A stretch of DNA of 64,000 bases. Origin: DATIXJ01 sp035518715 (GTDB taxonomy: Bacteria; Bacteroidota; Ignavibacteria; UBA10030; SZUA-254). Both the position numbers and the translations under genes were made by a program. Shown one piece after another: positions 9,195 to 18,184 of the stretch. Below the pieces are notes generated by a model. It did no database searches and was not told the DNA's origin. It was given only the letters and a program-made list of their open reading frames with translations. The stretch spans positions 87,142-151,141 of the forward strand of contig DATIXJ010000015.1 in the NCBI GenBank assembly GCA_035518715.1, read 5' to 3'. Within the stretch, counting starts at the first letter, position 1, and each line of letters opens with the position of its first letter.

Positions 9195-10754
9195 ATGGGA
9201 AAATCGATTCCATCCGATCGGATTCACGATCTCCACAAGCGTAAGGAGCGGTCGCTCGCGGGAGGCGGGGAGAAGCGTGTTGACGATCAGCATAAGAAAG
9301 GCAAGCTGACGGCGCGCGAGCGTTTGGAACTTCTCCTCGATCCTGACAGTTTCGACGAGATCGATGCGCTAGTGGAACATCGGTCGTATGACTTCGGGCT
9401 GGAGAAACAGAAGTATCCGGGAGACGGAGTCGTTACCGGCTCGGGGAAAATTAACGGTCGCCCCGTTTTCGTCTTCAGCCAGGATTTTACCGTTTTTGGC
9501 GGCTCGCTTTCAGGAGCTCATGCCGAAAAGATCTGCAAGATTATGGACCTTGCCCTCAAGGTCGGCGTACCGATCATCGGATTGAACGATTCCGGCGGAG
9601 CCCGTATCCAGGAGGGTGTGGTGAGTCTCGGGGGTTATGCCAATATCTTTCTCCGGAATACACTTGCTTCGGGTGTGATCCCGCAAATTTCTGCAGTCCT
9701 CGGTCCCTGCGCGGGCGGAGCGGTCTATTCTCCCGCAATCACCGATTTCATCTTCATGGTGAAAAAAACGAGCTACATGTTCGTCACCGGTCCAAACGTC
9801 GTGAAGACTGTTACACACGAGGACGTTTCGTTTGAAGATCTCGGGGGAGCGGACACTCATGCCGGGAAGTCCGGCGTTGCGCACTTTGCCTGCGAGAATG
9901 AGATTGAGTGTCTGCAAATGTTACGGAAGCTGATGGGGTTTTTGCCGCAGAATAATATTGATGATCCCCCTCATGTCGAATCGAACGATCCGCCTGACCG
10001 GAGGGAAGAATTTCTGAATTCGGTTGTGCCGGAAAACCCCAACAAACCCTACGACATGAAAGAAATTATCAGTCGCCTGGTCGACCGGGGCGATTTTCTG
10101 GAAGTCCACGAATCATATGCTCAAAATATCATCGTCGGTTTTGCCCGGCTCGCCGGCAGGTCGGTCGGCATCGTTGCAAATCAGCCCGCCGTTCTCGCCG
10201 GAGTTCTGGATATCGAGGCGTCAATCAAGGGAGCGAGATTTATACGATTTTGTGATGCATTCAATATACCGCTTCTTGTTCTGGAAGATGTGCCGGGCTT
10301 TCTTCCCGGAACCGACCAGGAGTGGCGAGGGATCATCAAGCATGGCGCAAAACTGCTGTTCGCCTTCTGTGAGGCAACGGTACCGAAGATCACGGTGATC
10401 ACGCGTAAAGCGTACGGCGGCGCGTATGATGTCATGAACTCCAAACATATTCGCGGCGACTTCAATTTTGCCTGGCCGACTGCAGAAATCGCAGTCATGG
10501 GTCCGAAAGGAGCCGTCGAAATTATTTTCAGGAAGGATATCGAGTCATCCAGAAACAAGGGGAAAAAATTGGATGAACTGATTGAGGAATACAGGAAGAA
10601 ATTTGCGAACCCCTATATCGCGGCGGCAAGGGGTTATCTCGACGATGTCATAGTACCGGCAGAGACGCGTCCGAAACTTATCCGCACATTCGAAGTACTG
10701 CGGAATAAGGTCGATTCCAATCCAAAAAAGAAGCATTCAAACATCCCTCTTTAG
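9195..10754 (+). CDS. pccB: Acyl-CoA carboxylase carboxyltransferase (beta) subunit, propionyl-CoA carboxylase type
   Basis: The protein has 519 residues from the ATG at 9195; AGGA at 9184-9187 and the promoter upstream favour this over an in-frame start at 9120. It belongs to the crotonase-fold carboxyltransferase family: the N-terminal half contains GDGVVTGSGKINGRPV and DSGGARIQEGV, and the C-terminal half contains GIVANQPAVLAGVLDI, FLPGTDQEWRGI and ITRKAYGGAYDVM. Members transfer carboxyl from biotin to propionyl-, methylmalonyl- or other acyl-CoA. Biotin carboxylase and carrier subunits are not nearby, so the substrate and whether it works as a carboxylase or decarboxylase are not settled by context. 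Confidence 0.9.
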   Translation: MGKSIPSDRIHDLHKRKERSLAGGGEKRVDDQHKKGKLTARERLELLLDPDSFDEIDALVEHRSYDFGLEKQKYPGDGVVTGSGKINGRPVFVFSQDFTVFGGSLSGAHAEKICKIMDLALKVGVPIIGLNDSGGARIQEGVVSLGGYANIFLRNTLASGVIPQISAVLGPCAGGAVYSPAITDFIFMVKKTSYMFVTGPNVVKTVTHEDVSFEDLGGADTHAGKSGVAHFACENEIECLQMLRKLMGFLPQNNIDDPPHVESNDPPDRREEFLNSVVPENPNKPYDMKEIISRLVDRGDFLEVHESYAQNIIVGFARLAGRSVGIVANQPAVLAGVLDIEASIKGARFIRFCDAFNIPLLVLEDVPGFLPGTDQEWRGIIKHGAKLLFAFCEATVPKITVITRKAYGGAYDVMNSKHIRGDFNFAWPTAEIAVMGPKGAVEIIFRKDIESSRNKGKKLDELIEEYRKKFANPYIAAARGYLDDVIVPAETRPKLIRTFEVLRNKVDSNPKKKHSNIPL

Positions 10755-10794
10755 CCGAATCCGTTGCTCTACGTCACCACCCCTGAAAAATGTC

Positions 10795-10823
10795 TTGACA
10801 TTTTTACCGTAAACCTCTATATT
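10795..10823 (+). promoter_or_regulatory. Strong sigma-70-like promoter of mltD
   Basis: A perfect TTGACA (10795-10800), a 17-bp spacer and TATATT (10818-10823). The expected transcript start is near 10830, about 35 bp before the TTG start of mltD. Confidence 0.7.
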
Positions 10824-10865
10824 CAAAGCTATTATGCGAAACCATAAACAAGGAAGTATCGGAAA

Positions 10866-13055
10866 TTGAATAGAATTTGGACAATATTGATTTTTGGCGT
10901 ACTGATTGCGGCTTGTTCAAGTGAGCGGGCGACGAAATCGCCTTCACTTCAGACCGGCTCTTCCGGTAATTCTTTCCGTTTAGTTTCCAATGATCCGCCG
11001 TCTCTTGGCGATGCTTCAACGGAATGCGACACTCTTCTTGCCGATTCCACAGATGATCCGATGACTTCGCAGCTTCTCGAACGGGCGCGCCAGCATTATC
11101 AGGCGGCGCTTGATGCGGAAGACTGCAGCGATTCCGTTCGTTCGGCAAATGAGTTTGAGTACGCGATCGGCATACTCAACGAACTTGGTTACTATCCGAA
11201 TATTGAAGGCAACCGCGATTTCAACGATTTGAGCCGGAGCATCGTCGCCGATTACGAAAAGTATATTGCGAACATCGATAGTCTCGGGCCGCAGACATCC
11301 ATCTTTGCTCTCAGGAAAAAGCTCAACCAGGTTGATGAGCTTTCCGACACAACCGGACAGGATGTCACGCAGAAGATCATTACGACGACAACCATTCCTT
11401 TGGTGGTCAATGGACACGTTGACCAGAATATCAGTTTCTTCCAGGGACGTGGACGAGATCATTTTGAGAGATGGCTGCATCTTGGCGGCAGGTATTTCCC
11501 GGTCATGAAGAAAGTTTTCCGTGAGCAGGGTGTTCCCGAGGAACTCATGTACCTGTCCATGGTCGAAAGTGGCTTGAATCCGGTTGCGCGGTCCTGGGCG
11601 CGCGCAGTTGGTTTGTGGCAGTTCATCAAAGGAACCGGTCAACTTTACGGGCTGCATGGAAATTTCTGGTATGACGAACGTCGTGATTTTGAAAAAGCGA
11701 CGGTGGCTGCGTCGAAACACCTCAAGGATCTCTACGGTGAATTTGGAGATTGGTATCTGGCGCTTGCTGCATATAATTCCGGGGCAGGGAGAGTGTACCG
11801 CGCGATCCGGAGAAGCGGGTCGAGTGATTTCTGGAAGATGCGTCCGTATCTTCCGCGCGAGACGCGTAACTACGTACCGCAGTTTATCGCTGTTGCGGTT
11901 ATGTCGATGGATCCGAAGACGTACGGGTTCGACATTGAACCTGCCGATTCGCTTTCCTATGACGTGGTGACGGTCAAAGACTGTGTCGATCTTGAGGTGC
12001 TTGCCAAATGTGCGGGTTCCGATGTGGAAACATTGCATGATCTGAATCCTGAACTCCTCCACTGGTGTACTCCTCCTGCATCCGAAGGCGGATACGTTCT
12101 CCGCATTCCTCGGGGCCAGCGCAGCGTGTTCGAGAAAAATTATGCAGCTCTGCCTGATGATCAGAAACGCGATTACAAGACCTACACCGTTCGCCGGAGA
12201 GAATCGCTTGCCACAATCGCCCGCCGATTCGGAATCTCATCGGCTGTCCTGGCTGATGCAAATCATCTTGCGAAAAGACGCGTCTCTACCGGTCAGTCTC
12301 TCATCATTCCAACGCTGCCGTCGAATGCGATGTTTGTTTCCAATCTCGGGACGGATGATCCTTCCGCAAAGACGAGTCGCCGGGGACGAAACAGTTCGGG
12401 AAGAATGACCGCTCCGTCGGGGAAGTCGAAAGTTTCGTACAAGATCAGAAAAGGCGATTCGCTCGGCAAGATTGCGGACTGGTTCGATGTTCGCATCAGC
12501 GATCTTCGCAGGTGGAATGAGATTCCCTACGGCAGTACGATAAAAGCCGGTGAGGTGTTGACAATCTGGACTGCGGCGGACCAGACGAGCAAGTACGCAG
12601 CAATCAACAACTGGACCGATGCGGAGCATGAAAAGGCCTTGAATGCAAAGGACGAATCGGACGATGCAAAGCCGGTCATTGCAGGTCAGCCGAGTTCGTT
12701 CTGGACCAAGTACCGTGTCAAGAGCGGTGATAATCTCGGAAAAATTGCACACCGCTTTAGTGTTGCCATCGAGGATCTTCGAAAGTGGAATGGTCTCACC
12801 TCCAATGTTCTTGAAAAAGGACGTGAGCTGGAAATTCTGGTTGAGGATACGAGCGTTGCCGCGAGCCGCACTTCTCTGGCCGCCGCAAAGGACACCTCGA
12901 AGGCAAAGAAAGGGGTTTCCTACACGGTGAAGAAGGGAGACACACTCCACAGCATTGCATCAGCATTCGGCATCTCAGTTTCCAAGCTCCGATCCATGAA
13001 CCGCTTGCGCGGTGCCCATCTGCGAGTCGGACAGGAACTCTTCATCAGCTCCTGA
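10866..13055 (+). CDS. mltD: Membrane-bound lytic murein transglycosylase D with four LysM domains
   Basis: A 729-residue lipoprotein that cleaves peptidoglycan. The N-terminus has a lipobox, IAAC, with C17 as the predicted lipidated residue. The SLT domain spans roughly residues 215-380, with catalytic E234 in MVESGLNP followed by GLWQF and LALAAYNSG. Four LysM repeats follow at about 438-485, 524-570, 613-660 and 684-729, each with a GDxL or equivalent core; E. coli MltD has fewer. The start is TTG at 10866, supported by AGGAAG at 10851-10856. An 11-codon ATG frame (10834-10869) ends overlapping this TTG. No neighbour is obviously co-transcribed. Confidence 0.92.
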   Translation: MNRIWTILIFGVLIAACSSERATKSPSLQTGSSGNSFRLVSNDPPSLGDASTECDTLLADSTDDPMTSQLLERARQHYQAALDAEDCSDSVRSANEFEYAIGILNELGYYPNIEGNRDFNDLSRSIVADYEKYIANIDSLGPQTSIFALRKKLNQVDELSDTTGQDVTQKIITTTTIPLVVNGHVDQNISFFQGRGRDHFERWLHLGGRYFPVMKKVFREQGVPEELMYLSMVESGLNPVARSWARAVGLWQFIKGTGQLYGLHGNFWYDERRDFEKATVAASKHLKDLYGEFGDWYLALAAYNSGAGRVYRAIRRSGSSDFWKMRPYLPRETRNYVPQFIAVAVMSMDPKTYGFDIEPADSLSYDVVTVKDCVDLEVLAKCAGSDVETLHDLNPELLHWCTPPASEGGYVLRIPRGQRSVFEKNYAALPDDQKRDYKTYTVRRRESLATIARRFGISSAVLADANHLAKRRVSTGQSLIIPTLPSNAMFVSNLGTDDPSAKTSRRGRNSSGRMTAPSGKSKVSYKIRKGDSLGKIADWFDVRISDLRRWNEIPYGSTIKAGEVLTIWTAADQTSKYAAINNWTDAEHEKALNAKDESDDAKPVIAGQPSSFWTKYRVKSGDNLGKIAHRFSVAIEDLRKWNGLTSNVLEKGRELEILVEDTSVAASRTSLAAAKDTSKAKKGVSYTVKKGDTLHSIASAFGISVSKLRSMNRLRGAHLRVGQELFISS

Positions 13056-13107
13056 ATCTATCCTTCAAAATCTCTGTTCTATTCATTCCGCGGTGGCCCG
13101 CGGGAAA

Positions 13108-13136
13108 TTGATTTTCTCTGCATTTTTCGATACTTT
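13108..13136 (+). promoter_or_regulatory. Predicted promoter of tRNA-Ser
   Basis: TTGATT (13108-13113), 17 bp, TACTTT (13131-13136), about 55 bp before the mature tRNA 5' end. Confidence 0.5.
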
Positions 13137-13190
13137 ATTCTCCGAGAAAGAAGATTATCTTCGGATTCTTCTTCTTCCCGAATCTGCAGT

Positions 13191-13278
13191 GGAGAGGTGC
13201 TAGAGTGGTTGAATAGGCTGGTCTCGAAAACCAGTGTCCTCTTTATGGGGACCGTGGGTTCGAATCCCACCCTCTCCG
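13191..13278 (+). tRNA. tRNA-Ser (anticodon CGA)
   Basis: GGAGAGG (13191-13197) pairs with CCTCTCC (13271-13277) as the acceptor stem, with discriminator G at 13278. The anticodon loop reads CTCGAAA, giving anticodon CGA for UCG codons. A long variable arm (GTCC/GGAC) and a GTTCGAATC T-loop are present, all typical of serine tRNA. The 3' CCA is not encoded (CAC follows). Confidence 0.97.
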
Positions 13279-13360
13279 CACACGACGTGCGTTGATGAAT
13301 ACCCTTTTCGTTCCGGAACCTGTTTCCGGCCCTCTGCACAGCGCTTTCCATATCCTCTCG

Positions 13361-13389
13361 TTGGAATTCAGAAAAAAAATATTTATACT
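13361..13389 (+). promoter_or_regulatory. Predicted promoter of the ugd-uxs operon
   Basis: TTGGAA (13361-13366), 17 bp, TATACT (13384-13389). It lies between tRNA-Ser and ugd with an A-rich spacer and leaves a leader of about 47 bp. Confidence 0.6.
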
Positions 13390-13442
13390 GCACGAACTTT
13401 GCATACTGCCTCCTTCAAATAATCCTCGAACTGAAATCATTT

Positions 13443-14762
13443 ATGAATATTAGTGTCATTGGAACCGGTTATGTCGGCCTCGTTGTTGGAACGTGTTTTG
13501 CCGAAACAGGAAATGATGTGGTTTGTGTTGATATCGATGAGAAGAAAGTCCGGATGCTTCGTAAAGGCAAGTCTCCGATTTACGAACCTGGGCTTGAAGA
13601 ACTGCTGCGGAAGAATATTTCTGAGAAACGGCTGACCTTTACGACGGATATCAGGAGTGCCATTCGATCGGGAGAAGTGATATTCCTTGCGCTTCCCACC
13701 CCGCCTTCGGAGGACGGATCGGCCGATCTTCGCCATGTCCTCGGTGTGTCGGAAACCATCGCAAAGACGATCAACGGATACAAAGTCGTTGTGAACAAGA
13801 GTACGGTGCCCGTCGGGACAGCCGACAAGGTGCGTGCAGTGATTTCAAGAACATCGAAATTTGAGTTTGATGTCGTGTCGAATCCCGAGTTTCTGAAGGA
13901 GGGGGCCGCCGTCAATGATTTCATGAAACCTGACCGCATTGTGGTTGGCTCGAGCAGCCCGCGTGCGATCAGCGTCATGGAAGAGCTCTACGCCCCGTTC
14001 ATCCGTACCGGCAACCCGGTGATTGTGATGGACGAGCGGAGCTCGGAGATGACGAAGTACGCTGCCAATGCGTTTCTCGCCACGAAAATTTCCTTTATGA
14101 ATGAGATTGCAAACCTGTGCGACCGCGTCGGTGCGGACGTCGATATGATCCGGAAGGGCATCGGAACGGATCCACGAATCGGGATGCAATTCCTCTTCGC
14201 AGGAACGGGGTACGGCGGGTCGTGTTTCCCGAAGGATGTCAGCGCACTTGCCAAGACCTCGAAGGAATTCAAATATGACTTCAAGATTCTGAATTCGGTG
14301 GAGTGGGTCAATAAAGAACAGCGGGTACAGTTTGCAAAGAAAGTCATTTCCCACTTCGGAAAACGAATCCGGGGAAAAACCATTGCCGTCTGGGGTCTTT
14401 CGTTCAAACCGAATACCGACGACATGCGTGAAGCGCCTTCCCTCACGGTGATCGCACAACTGTTGAAACACAAGGCGGTCGTCCATGGCCACGATCCCGT
14501 TGCGAATGAAGAGGCGAAGAAGCATTTCGGGACATCCATCAAATATTTCAAGAAAAATTACGATGCACTGAAGGGTGCCGATGCACTCGTGGTGATGACC
14601 GAATGGAATGAATTCCGGAGACCCGATTTTGCAAAAGTGAAGTCCCTCATGAAAGGCAACGTGATCTTCGACGGGAGAAATATTTACAATCCTCAAATGC
14701 TGCAGGACCTGGGATTTGTGTATTTTGGCATCGGCCGCGGGCGGACACATGCCTCAGAATAG
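13443..14762 (+). CDS. ugd: UDP-glucose 6-dehydrogenase
   Basis: This 439-residue NAD-dependent enzyme oxidises UDP-glucose to UDP-glucuronate in two steps. The N-terminal Rossmann motif is GTGYVGLVVGTCFAE, NKSTVPVGT and NPEFLKEG are family signatures, and GYGGSCFPKD carries the catalytic cysteine C261. The C-terminal UDP-binding domain contains WGLSFKPNTDDMREAPS. The next gene, UDP-glucuronate decarboxylase, overlaps its 3' end by 14 bp, so the pair converts UDP-glucose to UDP-xylose for surface polysaccharide. Confidence 0.96.
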   Translation: MNISVIGTGYVGLVVGTCFAETGNDVVCVDIDEKKVRMLRKGKSPIYEPGLEELLRKNISEKRLTFTTDIRSAIRSGEVIFLALPTPPSEDGSADLRHVLGVSETIAKTINGYKVVVNKSTVPVGTADKVRAVISRTSKFEFDVVSNPEFLKEGAAVNDFMKPDRIVVGSSSPRAISVMEELYAPFIRTGNPVIVMDERSSEMTKYAANAFLATKISFMNEIANLCDRVGADVDMIRKGIGTDPRIGMQFLFAGTGYGGSCFPKDVSALAKTSKEFKYDFKILNSVEWVNKEQRVQFAKKVISHFGKRIRGKTIAVWGLSFKPNTDDMREAPSLTVIAQLLKHKAVVHGHDPVANEEAKKHFGTSIKYFKKNYDALKGADALVVMTEWNEFRRPDFAKVKSLMKGNVIFDGRNIYNPQMLQDLGFVYFGIGRGRTHASE

Positions 14763-15714
14763 CCCCGTCAGTCTCGTTACCGGGGGAGCGGGGTTCCTCG
14801 GATCGCATCTCTGTGATCGGCTCCTTGCCGAGGGGCATAGCGTCATCTGCATCGACAACCTGATCACGGGAGATACTGCAAACATTGCCCATCTTCTCGG
14901 CAACGAGAAGTTCCGTTTTGTCCACCACGACATCACCAACTATATTTTCATTGAAGGTCCGGTCAATAACGTCCTCCATTTTGCCTCGCCTGCGAGCCCG
15001 ATCGATTACCTGAAGCTGCCCATCCAGACGCTGAAGGTCGGCTCTCTCGGAACACACAAGGCGCTCGGCCTTGCGAAAGCAAAAGGCGCGCGGTTCCTGC
15101 TCGCCACAACTTCGGAAGTATATGGCGATCCCCTCGTTCACCCCCAGCAGGAATCCTACTGGGGAAATGTCAATCCCATCGGCTCCCGCGGAGTGTATGA
15201 TGAAGCGAAGAGGTTTGCAGAAGCGATGACCATGGCGTATCACCGCTTTCACGGGGTTGATACGAGACTGGTGCGAATTTTTAACACGTATGGTCCCCGC
15301 ATGCGCATCAACGACGGGCGTGCAATCCCTGCGTTCATGTCGCAGGCGCTCAGGCACGAAGATGTCACCGTGTTTGGGGATGGGAGTCAGACGCGCAGTG
15401 TCTGTTATGTCGATGATTTGATTGATGGAATATACCGACTTCTCCTTTCGGATATTGTGGATCCGGTAAACATTGGGAACCCCGACGAAATTCCGATGCT
15501 CCAGCTCGCAAAGGAAATTATCGAGCTTACGGGAAGTCCGAGCAAGATCGTCTTCAGAGAACTCCCCGAGGATGATCCGAAGATCCGCCAACCCGATATT
15601 ACGAGGGCACGAACGCTTCTCGGCTGGTCGCCGAAAGTCAATCGACGGGATGGATTAAAGAAAACGCTGGAGTATTTTCGGACCAAGATCGTTCCCGCTT
15701 CCCCGAAGAGGTAA
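14749..15714 (+). CDS. uxs: UDP-glucuronate decarboxylase (UDP-xylose synthase)
   Basis: The 321-residue extended SDR enzyme decarboxylates UDP-glucuronate to UDP-xylose. Visible features are the NAD motif TGGAGFLGSHL, ASPASPIDYLKLPIQTL (a strong UXS signature), the TSEVYGDP serine region, the catalytic pair Y150/K154 in YDEAKR, and RIFNTYGPRM. The ATG at 14749 is preferred to an upstream in-frame ATG at 14716 because it puts the Rossmann motif at the usual distance from the N-terminus. It overlaps ugd by 14 bp, implying translational coupling. The product is a precursor for xylose or further nucleotide sugars. Confidence 0.94.
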   Translation: MPQNSPVSLVTGGAGFLGSHLCDRLLAEGHSVICIDNLITGDTANIAHLLGNEKFRFVHHDITNYIFIEGPVNNVLHFASPASPIDYLKLPIQTLKVGSLGTHKALGLAKAKGARFLLATTSEVYGDPLVHPQQESYWGNVNPIGSRGVYDEAKRFAEAMTMAYHRFHGVDTRLVRIFNTYGPRMRINDGRAIPAFMSQALRHEDVTVFGDGSQTRSVCYVDDLIDGIYRLLLSDIVDPVNIGNPDEIPMLQLAKEIIELTGSPSKIVFRELPEDDPKIRQPDITRARTLLGWSPKVNRRDGLKKTLEYFRTKIVPASPKR

Positions 15715-15724
15715 ACCTGCACTG

Positions 15725-16687
15725 ATGAACCGACTCTTTGCGGTTGCGGTTCTCATATCGTGTGTTGTTCCCACTTCATGCTATTCAGGAAATCTCCCCG
15801 GTCTCGGCAATTCCTTATTTCCCCCTGTTGAAGGGAATCTGCATTCGCCCCTTTGGTGTGCCCCGGACAGCGTCGATACCTCCGCAGGGCAGAGTCCGGG
15901 CGATCAGCAGGTCGATAAAGGGAGACTTGCGCTCGTCGGAGGTACGCTCGTGCTTTCCATGGTAACGATCCACATCTATCAGCAAAATGGCTGGTGGAAA
16001 GATAACCGCGCCCCGTTTCATTTCCAGGAAGATCTTGTCTACGGTCTCAATGTCGATAAGTTCGGCCATTTCTATGGGGCGACACTCATGGAATTTGCGG
16101 TGAGCAAATGTCTCGAATGGGCAAACGTATCGGAGGAATCCGCACTCTACTTTGGTTCGGGGGGAGCATTGCTTTTCCAGACGTATGTCGAGGTGGAAGA
16201 TGGGTTTTCCGCGTGGGGATTTGACCGCGTGGATTTCGCCTCGGATCTTGCCGGCTCGCTCTGGCCGATCGCCCGCTATCATTTCCCTGTACTCCGGAAT
16301 ATCGACATGAAGCTGAGCTATCATCCGTCATCTTTGCTCGGGGAACCGGGAGGAACCGGATTCAAAGGACAGAAGCATCTCATGATCGACGACTACGAGG
16401 GACAGACGATATGGTTCTCTGTAAAGGTCGGACAGCTTCTTCCCGAGAGCTTCCGGAAGATCTGGCCTGAGTTTCTCGGAGTCTCCTTGGGCTATGGAGT
16501 GCGGAATGTTGCGGGAGTAAATCCGCACCGCGTCTATTTTCTTGCACCCGACCTTGATGTCACGAAAATCATTCCTCCGTCGACTTCATTCCTCAAAACG
16601 CTTGGTCAGGCACTCAACTTCATCCATCTTCCGCTTCCCGCCGTCCAGTTTCTGCCTGGGAGTGTCTGGTACGGACTCTATTTCTGA
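15725..16687 (+). CDS. DUF2279 family predicted envelope protein
   Basis: This 320-residue protein has an N-terminal signal sequence with cysteines at VVPTSCYSG that could serve as a loose lipobox. A hydrophobic segment lies near residues 70-85, and the DUF2279 signature NVDKFGHFYGATL is at about 112-124, followed by GFDRVDFASDLAGSL. The family is common in Bacteroidota and Chlorobi, is membrane- or periplasm-associated and has no firm function. It starts 11 bp after uxs, so it is probably in the same transcript and may serve envelope polysaccharide assembly; that link is context only. Confidence 0.75.
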   Translation: MNRLFAVAVLISCVVPTSCYSGNLPGLGNSLFPPVEGNLHSPLWCAPDSVDTSAGQSPGDQQVDKGRLALVGGTLVLSMVTIHIYQQNGWWKDNRAPFHFQEDLVYGLNVDKFGHFYGATLMEFAVSKCLEWANVSEESALYFGSGGALLFQTYVEVEDGFSAWGFDRVDFASDLAGSLWPIARYHFPVLRNIDMKLSYHPSSLLGEPGGTGFKGQKHLMIDDYEGQTIWFSVKVGQLLPESFRKIWPEFLGVSLGYGVRNVAGVNPHRVYFLAPDLDVTKIIPPSTSFLKTLGQALNFIHLPLPAVQFLPGSVWYGLYF

Positions 16688-16690
16688 TGC

Positions 16691-16719
16691 TTGATTTTCA
16701 TACCCTCATTATGTATTTT
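16691..16719 (+). promoter_or_regulatory. Predicted promoter of the peroxiredoxin genes
   Basis: TTGATT (16691-16696), 17 bp, TATTTT (16714-16719). It starts immediately after the DUF2279 stop and leaves a leader of about 70 bp. Confidence 0.45.
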
Positions 16720-16798
16720 GAAAAAGGACATTTCTGAGATTTTCCTCTTCGTCACCGGCTCTCGGTCTCTAGTCATCCAACAAACAGGAGAACAGCAT

Positions 16799-17269
16799 AT
16801 GCCATTAAAACAAGGCGACAAGGCGCCACAGTTTTCACTCATCGACACAGAACGCAAGGAACGATCGCTTGCGGAATTCTTCGGGAAAAAGACCGTTCTG
16901 GCGTTCTATCCGGGTGCATTTACCGGGGTCTGCACAAAAGAAATGTGTGCGTTCAGGGATTCCTTGTCTCAGTTGAACACACTCAGCGCGCAGGTTGTCG
17001 GCATCAGCGTTGACTCACCTTTTTCGAACAAAGCATTCGCTGCGGCGAATAATCTCACATTTCCGCTGCTGAGCGATTACACGCGGGTCGTCTCGAAAAC
17101 ATACGGCGGAATTCATGAGGACTTTGCGGGCCTGAAGGGATATACTGCGTCGAAACGGGCGGTGTTCGTTCTGGACAAATCAGGAGTCGTAACGTACGTG
17201 TGGATATCCGACAATCCCGGTGTGGAACCGCCCTACGATGAAGTCAGGAAAGCAGTGGCATCAGCATAA
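16799..17269 (+). CDS. Peroxiredoxin (AhpE/Bcp-like thiol peroxidase)
   Basis: The protein has 156 residues; the start at 16799 follows AGGAGAA. It has a thioredoxin-like fold with the peroxidatic cysteine C45 in FTGVCTKEMC and a likely resolving cysteine C50, close to the atypical 2-Cys arrangement. FPLLSD and the late DKSGVVTYVWISDNPGVEPPYDEV resemble the AhpE-like and archaeal redoxin branch. It reduces hydroperoxides using thioredoxin or another low-molecular-weight thiol; a bacillithiol gene (bshA) is present elsewhere in the window. The gene is followed 14 bp later by bcp, giving a tandem of two distinct peroxiredoxins. Confidence 0.9.
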   Translation: MPLKQGDKAPQFSLIDTERKERSLAEFFGKKTVLAFYPGAFTGVCTKEMCAFRDSLSQLNTLSAQVVGISVDSPFSNKAFAAANNLTFPLLSDYTRVVSKTYGGIHEDFAGLKGYTASKRAVFVLDKSGVVTYVWISDNPGVEPPYDEVRKAVASA

Positions 17270-17283
17270 GGAGAATATCGAAG

Positions 17284-17739
17284 ATGGCTCTTGCGGCAGG
17301 CGACAAAGCGCCGGATTTTTCTCTTCCCTCAACCGATGGGAAGACTCTTTCCCTGAAAGATTTCCAGGGAAAGAAAGTCGTCCTCTACTTTTATCCGAAA
17401 GACGATACGTCCGGATGTACGAAAGAGGCATGCTCCTTCCGGGATAATCTTGGCCGTGTAAGAAAGAAGGGGGCCGTGATACTCGGTGTGAGTGCCGACT
17501 CGGTAGATTCCCATCAGCACTTCAGGCAGAAATTTGATCTGCCATTTCCGCTTCTCAGTGATGAATCGAAATTGATTATCAAGGCATACGGCGTGTGGAA
17601 GGAAAAATCAATGTACGGGAGGAAATACATGGGAATCGAGCGCACGACCTTCATCATCGACGAACGCGGAAAGATCGCACATATCTTTCCGAAAGTAAAA
17701 GTGGAGGGCCACACCGACGAGGTGCTTGCAAAATTGTAG
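17284..17739 (+). CDS. bcp: Thioredoxin-dependent thiol peroxidase Bcp
   Basis: This 151-residue peroxiredoxin is of the BCP/PrxQ class: KAPDFSLPSTDGKTLSLKD, then YFYPKDDTSGCTKEAC with the peroxidatic C45 and resolving C50 five residues apart, FPLLSDESKL, and YMGIERTTFIIDERG. It reduces organic and hydrogen peroxides with thioredoxin in the cytoplasm. The ribosome site AAGGAGAATATCGAAG precedes the ATG. It is co-oriented with and closely spaced behind another peroxiredoxin, and the PTPS-type pterin gene follows after 31 bp. Confidence 0.95.
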   Translation: MALAAGDKAPDFSLPSTDGKTLSLKDFQGKKVVLYFYPKDDTSGCTKEACSFRDNLGRVRKKGAVILGVSADSVDSHQHFRQKFDLPFPLLSDESKLIIKAYGVWKEKSMYGRKYMGIERTTFIIDERGKIAHIFPKVKVEGHTDEVLAKL

Positions 17740-17770
17740 ATTCAATGCATAAGAGAGGTTAATACAGGTT

Positions 17771-18184
17771 ATGGTATATCTGACCCGAAAAGAACATTTT
17801 TGTGCGTCACACCGGTTGTTCAATCCGAAATTCAGCGAGAAGGAAAATCTGGAGATTTACGGCAAGTGCGCGTACCCGAACGGCCACGGGCACAACTACG
17901 AGCTGGAGATCACCGTATCCGGAGAACCGGATCCCCAGACGGGGATGATCCTCGACCTGAAAAAACTCTCCGACATCATCGAGGAGCAGATCCTGCATCA
18001 CGTCGATCATAAGCACCTGAACTTCGATGTCGATTTTCTCCGTGGAATTATTCCGACAGCGGAAAACCTGGCGATGGTGTTCTGGAAAATCCTCGAGACA
18101 AAAGTCCCTCAGGGAAAATTGTCAAGTGTGAGAGTGTATGAAACTCCGAACAATTATGCCGAATACCGGGGAGATCGCCGATGA
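17771..18184 (+). CDS. 6-pyruvoyl-tetrahydropterin synthase family enzyme (PTPS/QueD)
   Basis: The 137-residue protein has the zinc ligands H14 (CASHRL), H39 and H41 (NGHGHNY), the catalytic cysteine C33 (GKCAYPNGHGH), and a C-terminal VRVYETPNNYAEY. QueD makes 6-carboxytetrahydropterin for queuosine, whereas PTPS makes 6-pyruvoyl-tetrahydropterin for biopterin. The GKCxxPNGHGHNY form resembles the eukaryotic-type PTPS. Its stop overlaps the folE start (ATGA), and sepiapterin-reductase-like SDRs follow, so I favour a tetrahydrobiopterin role over queuosine. No queC, queE or queF is present here to argue the other way. Confidence 0.88.
   Translation: MVYLTRKEHFCASHRLFNPKFSEKENLEIYGKCAYPNGHGHNYELEITVSGEPDPQTGMILDLKKLSDIIEEQILHHVDHKHLNFDVDFLRGIIPTAENLAMVFWKILETKVPQGKLSSVRVYETPNNYAEYRGDRR

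Noticed and set aside
11016..12062. 348-codon open frame antisense to mltD
   Set aside because: It mirrors the SLT domain region and has no promoter, ribosome site or recognisable motif.
13079..13440. Minus-strand frames reading RVGFEPTVP and RGWDSNPRSP near tRNA-Ser
   Set aside because: These are the well-known false proteins made by translating the antisense of a tRNA.
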